Source: Mycobacterium sp. 050128 (GTDB lineage Bacteria; Actinomycetota; Actinomycetes; Mycobacteriales; Mycobacteriaceae). Taken from it: a stretch of DNA of 64,000 nucleotides. Made by a program: the position numbers and the translations under genes. Where the stretch lies: NCBI RefSeq assembly GCF_036409155.1, contig NZ_JAZGLW010000002.1, forward strand, positions 372,001-436,000. Reading direction: 5' to 3'. Shown in pieces: positions 58,439 to 64,000 of this stretch. The notes below the pieces were generated by a model. The model was not told where the DNA came from, did not search any database, and saw nothing but the letters and a program-made list of their open reading frames with translations. The first letter of the stretch is position 1. Every line of letters begins with the position of its first letter.

Positions 58439-60189
58439 GCGCCGGCGGTCACGCCGACCAGGTGCGGCTGCGCCTCCAGCACGGCCCGGGTGGCGAGCCG
58501 TCCGGCCTCCACGGCGGCATCGATCTTCTTGAAGTCCAGCGGACCGATCGTCGAGATGTCGGGCTCGATGATGGCCGCGATCCGCGGCAGCGCGCGCAGG
58601 TCGCCGGTGGATGCCGCCAGATCGACGGTACGCAGCAGCGTCTCTTGCAGCGGCGGCAAAGCGACATCGGTGCCGGTGAGTAGGCGCCGGACAAATCCGG
58701 GCGGCTGAACGATTGCGGGCAGCAAACCAAAGCCCTTCGACGGCAAGAACTTTCGCCGCAAGTCGACACAGATGACTTCGCCGTCACCGTCTGCGCACAT
58801 CACGTCGGCGGGAAGGTTGTTCAGCAGTCCCCCGTCGATCAGCAGGCGCTCGCCGTGCTGCACCGGCGGAATGAGGCCGGGAATCGAGATCGACGCGCGC
58901 ACCGCGAGCGTCAGCGATCCCCGACGATGGACGATCTGTTCACCGGTGATCATGTCCGCGGAGACCGAGAAAAATCCTTTCGGCAGATGCTCGATCACGC
59001 TGCCGCCGAAGAACTCCTCAAGCAAACGCTCGATGCGGGTCCCCCTGGTGAGTGCGATCGCGGGGATCGTGTAATCGCCGAGCGGGCTGGTGTTTCCGAC
59101 AAAGCGGTAGGCCGCCTCCGTCGCCTCGTCCGCGGTCATTCCCTGCGCGAAGGCCGCAGCGGCGATGGCACCGGCACTCGTGCCGCCAAAGCGGTCGATG
59201 ACAATGCCGGCCCGGGTGAGTTCCTCGTAGACGCCGAAGTGCGCGAGCCCCCGAGCGCCGCCGCCCGCCAGCACGAGTCCATAGGACCGGCCGGCGATCC
59301 TGCGAGCCACCGCGGCGATTCCGTCGTCGTCGCCGCGATGATGCGACACCGGCTCCAGCAGGTCCCACCAACGGGTATCCGGCTCGGTCAGCGCGATCAG
59401 GTGGACCGGCCCCTGGGCATTGAGCTGATCGAGCCCCTCCGGCGGCTCGGCTTGGTCGGCCAGCACCACGAGCCGATCGCTTTGTGCGACAACGTATCGC
59501 TGCCAAAACTCGCCTGAGTCCGCGTCGGCCACCACCAACACCCAATCGTGGCTGCGTTCGGCGCGGTCGAGGGTTTCGGCGAACGCCTCGACGAGTTCGG
59601 CGTGCGCCGTGACCTCGGCGGTTTTCTCGGCGGGCGGCGCGACCACGGCGATCGAGCCGTATTCGCCCAGCCGCGTCGCGATCGCGTCAACGAACGGTGC
59701 CGCCACCGTATATCCGGTCGAGACGATGCCGATGACGCGCGGCGCCGAGGAGATGTTGGCGGACCGGGAGTCGCGCAGCATCACCGCCATCGCTCGAAGC
59801 ATCGCCAACTGAAGCTGCGGAGCGTTGGCGAGCACCTCGCTGAAGGTTTCGGCCGCGATGCGCCAGACGACGCCGTCGCGAAGCGCTCGGACTCCCGCCG
59901 AGCGCACGGTTCCGGAAATCACACCGAGGTCCCCGATGGAGTCGCCGCCCGCCATCTCCCGGATGACCTGCCCATCGGCACCGACGGCCGCGAACCGTCC
60001 CGAGTCGATGACGTAAATGGCGTCGGATGGTTCGCCCAACCGAAACAGCCATTCGTAAGCCGGGATATGCAGCCGGTCTACGGCGCTCGCCAGGTCGTTG
60101 AGTTGTCTCGCGTCGATGTCGGCGAGTATCGGAACATTCCGCAGCGCCTTTCGCGCGTCGGCGACTCGCCACTGCCGCCTAGTACTCAT
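58417..60189 (-). CDS. patatin-like esterase with cNMP-binding domain
   Basis: A 590-residue protein. The N-terminal cyclic-nucleotide-binding domain (about 20-135) includes the phosphate cassette SIGDLGVISGTVRSAGV, with Asp for the usual Glu but Arg96 kept. The patatin domain has the glycine loop GGGARGLAHFGV, nucleophile Ser338 in GGTSAGA and Asp452 in LIDGGLLNN, the Ser-Asp dyad of NTE/patatin lipases. It resembles Rv2565, and its second half resembles the C-terminal part of Rv3239c/Rv3728. It is probably a phospholipid or lipid esterase gated by cAMP or a related nucleotide. Its 3' end overlaps the receiver gene. Confidence 0.93.
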   Translation of the reverse strand: MSTRRQWRVADARKALRNVPILADIDARQLNDLASAVDRLHIPAYEWLFRLGEPSDAIYVIDSGRFAAVGADGQVIREMAGGDSIGDLGVISGTVRSAGVRALRDGVVWRIAAETFSEVLANAPQLQLAMLRAMAVMLRDSRSANISSAPRVIGIVSTGYTVAAPFVDAIATRLGEYGSIAVVAPPAEKTAEVTAHAELVEAFAETLDRAERSHDWVLVVADADSGEFWQRYVVAQSDRLVVLADQAEPPEGLDQLNAQGPVHLIALTEPDTRWWDLLEPVSHHRGDDDGIAAVARRIAGRSYGLVLAGGGARGLAHFGVYEELTRAGIVIDRFGGTSAGAIAAAAFAQGMTADEATEAAYRFVGNTSPLGDYTIPAIALTRGTRIERLLEEFFGGSVIEHLPKGFFSVSADMITGEQIVHRRGSLTLAVRASISIPGLIPPVQHGERLLIDGGLLNNLPADVMCADGDGEVICVDLRRKFLPSKGFGLLPAIVQPPGFVRRLLTGTDVALPPLQETLLRTVDLAASTGDLRALPRIAAIIEPDISTIGPLDFKKIDAAVEAGRLATRAVLEAQPHLVGVTAGAQVANMI

Positions 60190-60858
60190 CTAATGACCGT
60201 ACGTCGATGGAGCCGGGTGAGCGGACCGCCTCGGTGGCCGCAAACGGGATTGCTGCACGCATGCTCTTCCTCCCCGGCGCTCCAAAACGGTTGATGGTGT
60301 CGGTCAGGAGCTTATCTGTCGACCGACGCGTGTTTCGAAATTCCGCCAGCTCTCGGCAGAACCGATCCCCCGTTTGCCGCCGTCAACGCTGGGGCGCCAA
60401 GGGAGTATGCGGTCGCCAATACTACGGCGACCACCCCCACACTCGAATCCTTTTGGCGCAGAGTCCAACCCGGCATCGCGGCCGGAACGTATGAGGGCTC
60501 AAATTCGGCACGGGCAAACGTCATCTTTGATTAACCGGCGATTTACCCATAATTTCGCTTCCGTAGGCCATTTCGGGATTTCCAAACTCCCCGGGGTGGT
60601 TTCCGGTAATGTCCGCACCGTCACCAAATCACCGGCACGAAGGACAGCCGTGAGTTCGAAGGACCAGCGAGTCGACGTGGTCGCGGCAAGCCTATTCACC
60701 GGGAAAGGCAGCGTATGGGTGACGATTGGCGAACTGGCGCCCTACCCCGGCTGATGACGGCGTGTCATGAGACCGCAGCGACGTCGTGACTGCGGAGGAG
60801 CATTGGCACTAACCGACTTTCAGGTGAGCGGACTGACACGGCGAGCAGCGAGGCAATC
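60190..60858. other. 669-bp intergenic stretch, little recognisable
   Basis: This is the largest gene-poor stretch in the window, between the patatin gene (minus) and the FHA-cyclase gene (plus). The frames found here are arginine/serine-rich shadows. The one exception is the small frame at 60650, listed separately. No tRNA, attachment site or clear terminator was seen. It is somewhat richer in A+T near 60540, where a promoter could lie. Confidence 0.5.
60650..60754 (+). CDS. possible 34-aa small protein
   Basis: A GTG with AAGGA at good spacing opens a 34-codon frame, SSKDQRVDVVAASLFTGKGS and then VWVTIGELAPYPG. The sequence is of normal composition and not shadow-like, but no family was recognised. 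It may be a real small protein, a gene remnant or chance. Confidence 0.3.
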   Translation: MSSKDQRVDVVAASLFTGKGSVWVTIGELAPYPG

Positions 60859-61923
60859 ATGACGTCGTCTACGGGGATGCCAGGCCTGCAGCCGGGCACC
60901 CCGCTGGCCTACCTCGAATTGCGCGACGGCGGCACCGAACACAGCGTGCCGATCATCGATCAGTTGTTCATCGGTCGGGAGTGCGCCGGAATCAGCGAGT
61001 CACGCAGGCTCGTGATCCGCGATCCCGAGATTTCCCGGACTCATCTCGAAATCCGCTTGGACTCCGTCGCCGATCAGGCTTTCGTGATCGACACCAGCAC
61101 CAACGGCACACTGCTCAACGGGATGCGGCTGGAACGAGCCGTTCCCCGGCCGATCCAGCCCGGTGACGAGATCCGGATCGCCGATGTGGCATTCATCTTC
61201 CGCTCGCAGCGGTTCAACGCCGTCGACGCCGGAATAGCCCCCGGCCTTACCCGGACCCGAATCAGCCAGACCGCCATGGTGATGGTGGTCGGCGACATCA
61301 TCAACTACTCGACGATCTCCGAAGTGACCGAAGGAGAGGTCATCGCGCAGAGCCTGCACACGCTGTGGCACGAGATCGGCGCTGTGCTGCACGCCCATGG
61401 CGGCACGCTGAATCACTACGCCGGCGACGCGATATTCGCGATCTGGGAGGCGAATAGGTTTCCGGATGCCGCCGAGCGCGCGATCGATTTTTCGCTCGCC
61501 GCGAACCGGCTTGTCGGAGAGCTGGGACCCCGACTGCCGTTGCGCAGCCCGGACGGCTCGCCGATCCGCATGGGTTGGGGCGTGGTGGTCGGCCGGGTCG
61601 CGCTGGCGGCGATGACGAGATCGGTAGAGGCGGTGATCGGCGACTCGACCAATGTGGCGTTCCGGTTGGCCGGCCTGGCCGGGCGGCAAGGGCGCGCATC
61701 GGTCATGGTGACCAACGGAGTGCGCCGCACCGTCGAGAGTCAATTCACATGGGGGGAAGGCGAAGAAGTCGAGCTCAAGGGCCGAAGCGGGAAAGAGACG
61801 GTATTTCCCGTCATCGGCCGCGGGCAGGCCACCGGGTCGACGACTCTTCCGGGGAGAAGCGCCGGGGATCCGGGTGGCAGTCCCGAGTCCACCGCGGAAA
61901 TGCCCATCCGAAACGCCGACTGA
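60859..61923 (+). CDS. FHA-domain class III nucleotide cyclase
   Basis: A 354-residue protein. The N-terminal FHA domain (about 15-112) has Arg40, Ser59, His62 and Asn82, the residues that bind phosphothreonine. The cyclase domain, about 135-320, has metal ligands in MVVGDIINYSTIS and YAGDAIFAIWE. The Lys site reads LNHYAGD (no Lys), while the Asp site is kept in VIGDSTNVAFRLA along with Asn and Arg. A phospho-dependent partner, possibly a kinase such as PknE, may bind the FHA domain. It lies 31 bp upstream of the MFS-cNMP gene. The kinase link is inferred. Confidence 0.92.
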   Translation: MTSSTGMPGLQPGTPLAYLELRDGGTEHSVPIIDQLFIGRECAGISESRRLVIRDPEISRTHLEIRLDSVADQAFVIDTSTNGTLLNGMRLERAVPRPIQPGDEIRIADVAFIFRSQRFNAVDAGIAPGLTRTRISQTAMVMVVGDIINYSTISEVTEGEVIAQSLHTLWHEIGAVLHAHGGTLNHYAGDAIFAIWEANRFPDAAERAIDFSLAANRLVGELGPRLPLRSPDGSPIRMGWGVVVGRVALAAMTRSVEAVIGDSTNVAFRLAGLAGRQGRASVMVTNGVRRTVESQFTWGEGEEVELKGRSGKETVFPVIGRGQATGSTTLPGRSAGDPGGSPESTAEMPIRNAD

Positions 61924-61953
61924 GCCGCCCGCCAGCTTTCACCCCAGGGGTCA

Positions 61954-64000
61954 ATGATGGATCTCGAAACGTCCCATGCGCAGAGTCAATCCAAAGCCGC
62001 CGACACGACGACAACGGGTGGCGTTGCGGCGAAAGGTAATACGGACGCGACGCGTCAGGCCAACCATCCGATGATGGGGGCACTCAGCGTGCGCCGCCAG
62101 CCGTCGTCGACGGCGGTGCTGTTGGTAGCGGCGTTCGGCGCCTTCCTTGCTTTCCTCGACTCGACGATCGTCAACGTCGCATTCCCGAACATCCAGCAGT
62201 CCTTCCCCACCTACCCCATCGGCAGCCTGTCCTGGGTGCTCAACGCGTACAACATCGTGTTCGCGGCGTTCCTGGTGGCCGCGGGCAAACTCGCCGACTT
62301 GCTCGGGCGCAAGCGGATGTTCATCTGGGGCGTCGTGCTGTTCACGGCGGCCTCGTGGCTGTGCGCGCTGGCCGCCACCGTTGAGCAACTGGTCGCGTTC
62401 CGGATCCTGCAGGGCATCGGCGCCGCACTGCTGGTGCCGGCATCCCTCGCCCTGGTCGTCGAGGGCTTCGAGGTCGCGCGCCGCGCCCACGGCGTGGGGT
62501 TGTGGGGCGCCGCGGCGGCCATCGCGTCGGGCCTGGGTCCGCCGATCGGCGGGGCGATCGTGCAGGTGTCCGATTGGCGCTGGGCGTTTTTGGTGAACGT
62601 GCCGCTGGGCGTCGTCGCGGTGGTGGTGGCCCGACGCGAGCTGGTGGAAAGCCGTTCGCCCGGACAACGACGACTGCCCGATCTGCGCGGGGCGGTGCTG
62701 CTCGCGGCCGCACTCGGCTTATTGACCCTCGGGTTGATCAAGGGCCCGGACTGGGGCTGGTCCAGCACCGGCACGATCGGGTCGTTCGTGGCCGCGGCCC
62801 TCGCCCTGGTCGGGTTCGTGATCAGCTCCCGACACCACCCGTCGCCGCTGATCGAACCCGCCTACCTGCGGGTCCAGTCCTTCGTCGCGGGCAACGCCCT
62901 GACGATCGTCGCGGGCGCGGGCTTCTACGGCTATCTCCTGACGCACGTGCTGTTCCTGAATTACGTGTGGGGATACAACCTGCTCGAGACCGGCCTCGCG
63001 GTCGCCCCCGCCGCGCTCGTCGCGGCCGTCGTCGCGGCGAAGCTGGGCAAGATCGCCGACCGGCGCGGACACCGCGCGATCATCTTCATCGGGGCGCTGA
63101 TCTGGGCCGGCAGCCTGGTCTGGTACTTCCAGCGCGTCGGAACGCATCCGAACTTCCTGCGCGAGTGGCTGCCCGGCCAGCTGCTGCAGGGGCTCGGCGT
63201 CGGCGCCACGCTGCCGCTGCTCGGCAGCGCCGCCTTGGCCCGGGTACCCAAGGGCGGCAGCTACGCGACCGCCTCGGCGGTGGTCAGCAGCTGCCGCCAA
63301 CTGGGCGCGGTGATCGGAATCGCGTTACTGGTCGTCCTGATCGGGACACCGGCACGCGGTGAGGCCGCGGAGGCGTTGCGACGAGGCTGGGTGATGGCAG
63401 CCATCTGCTTCGCGGCGGTAGCCATCGGGGCGTTGTTCCTCGGCCGCACCGGTCCACAGGCGGCGGATGCCGCCGTCGTCGCCGAACCGACACCGAAATT
63501 CGAACCACGTTCGCGCGCAACGGCTGTCGCGCGGCACGAACAGGTGCTTGCGGTCGACCGCAAAGACGACCTGCTGGAGACCCTGCCGCTGTTCGCCGGC
63601 CTGGATCCGGACGCTCTTGCCGATCTACGGCACAGCGCCGAGGAGATTGAACTCACGGCGGGCACCTATCTGTTCCACGAGGGCGACGCGGCCGATTCCC
63701 TGTACGTGGTGCGCAACGGCCGCGTGCAAGCGCTGCAGCAGGGCGTTGCGATCCGGGAACTGGGGCGCGGCGAAGTGATCGGCGAGCTCGGACTGTTCAC
63801 CGGCGCACCGCGGTCCGCGTCCATCCGGGCGGTGCGCGACTCCACCCTGGTACGGCTCACCAAGGCGCAGTTCGACAAGATCGCCGACGTCGGCATGCTC
63901 GGCGCCTTGGTGCGCTCGCTGGCCACCCGGCTGCACCAGTTGCCACCGCCGACAACGGCCAACCTGACGACCTGCGATGTGGTGGTCGCGATTGTCGGCG
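61954..64000 (+). CDS. MFS transporter fused to cNMP-binding domain, 3' end cut
   Basis: The visible 682 codons begin with a 40-residue cytoplasmic tail, then a 14-helix DHA2-type drug/H+ antiporter (motif LDSTIVNVAFPNIQQSF in helix 1, GKLADLLGRKRMF in the loop, and LGPPIGGAIV), then from about 530 a cyclic-nucleotide-binding domain with the canonical cassette EVIGELGLFTGAPRSASIRA. The sequence then enters a segment (TCDVVVAIVG) like the start of the middle domain in Rv3239c/Rv3728, which end in a patatin-like domain. ATG 61954 or 61957 is the start, with AGGGG upstream. It is probably an exporter-lipase controlled by cyclic nucleotides. Confidence 0.92.
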   Translation, partial: MMDLETSHAQSQSKAADTTTTGGVAAKGNTDATRQANHPMMGALSVRRQPSSTAVLLVAAFGAFLAFLDSTIVNVAFPNIQQSFPTYPIGSLSWVLNAYNIVFAAFLVAAGKLADLLGRKRMFIWGVVLFTAASWLCALAATVEQLVAFRILQGIGAALLVPASLALVVEGFEVARRAHGVGLWGAAAAIASGLGPPIGGAIVQVSDWRWAFLVNVPLGVVAVVVARRELVESRSPGQRRLPDLRGAVLLAAALGLLTLGLIKGPDWGWSSTGTIGSFVAAALALVGFVISSRHHPSPLIEPAYLRVQSFVAGNALTIVAGAGFYGYLLTHVLFLNYVWGYNLLETGLAVAPAALVAAVVAAKLGKIADRRGHRAIIFIGALIWAGSLVWYFQRVGTHPNFLREWLPGQLLQGLGVGATLPLLGSAALARVPKGGSYATASAVVSSCRQLGAVIGIALLVVLIGTPARGEAAEALRRGWVMAAICFAAVAIGALFLGRTGPQAADAAVVAEPTPKFEPRSRATAVARHEQVLAVDRKDDLLETLPLFAGLDPDALADLRHSAEEIELTAGTYLFHEGDAADSLYVVRNGRVQALQQGVAIRELGRGEVIGELGLFTGAPRSASIRAVRDSTLVRLTKAQFDKIADVGMLGALVRSLATRLHQLPPPTTANLTTCDVVVAIVG

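Overview
The window is high-GC, densely coded DNA from an actinobacterium, almost certainly a Mycobacterium. Supporting signs are a clear PknE orthologue, a Rv1747-type FHA/ABC exporter, a Rv0080-like PPOX protein, an MFS/cyclic-nucleotide-binding protein of the Rv3239c/Rv3728 type, many 4-bp start/stop overlaps (ATGA, GTGA), and promoters placed for leaderless transcripts. Named homologues are recalled from family knowledge, not from a search. No rRNA, tRNA, CRISPR array, insertion sequence or phage gene was seen.

About 1-45.7 kb is a catabolic island for a polycyclic, probably steroid-like compound. The minus-strand operon at 1-5343 has two acyl-CoA dehydrogenases, a FAS1-like dehydratase, a MaoC hydratase, a thiolase-fold protein lacking the usual cysteines, a DUF35 protein and a truncated hydrolase. 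This reproduces the fadE28-fadE29-chsH2-chsH1-ltp2 side-chain cassette, but with ChsH2 split in two. A TetR gene with a leaderless promoter and a ferritin-like protein gene diverge from it. Housekeeping-like and orphan genes follow (Rv1747-like exporter, esterase, SDRs, molybdopterin oxidoreductase, F420/PPOX protein).

From 16.9 to 24.7 kb lie ring-opening enzymes: an HsaD-like hydrolase, an HsaA-like flavin monooxygenase, an HsaC-like extradiol dioxygenase, a KstD-like dehydrogenase and a Baeyer-Villiger monooxygenase. From 24.9 to 45.7 kb come an Rv0080-like gene with a DosR-like box, an IclR regulator with a perfect 19-bp palindrome, a second BVMO, a long plus-strand operon (CoA ligase, two acyl-CoA dehydrogenases, SnoaL, SDRs, esterase, oxygenase-like protein), a KshA-type Rieske oxygenase, a second KstD-like enzyme, a PadR regulator and an F420 LLM enzyme. 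The island shows decay: a frameshifted ene-reductase, an LLM remnant, a frameshifted esterase tail and an SDR fossil. It also carries MIRU-like tandem repeats.

From 45.8 to 53 kb are mostly single genes: membrane proteins, a C39-like lipoprotein, an FAD oxidoreductase behind a KstR-like box, a zinc peptidase, a flavin reductase/RibD-like pair and a SRPBCC protein. From 53.2 kb to the end is a signalling block: PknE, a receiver-cyclase, a histidine kinase, a single-domain receiver, a cNMP-binding patatin, an FHA-cyclase, and an MFS-cNMP protein cut by the window edge. Together they could make and sense a cyclic nucleotide.
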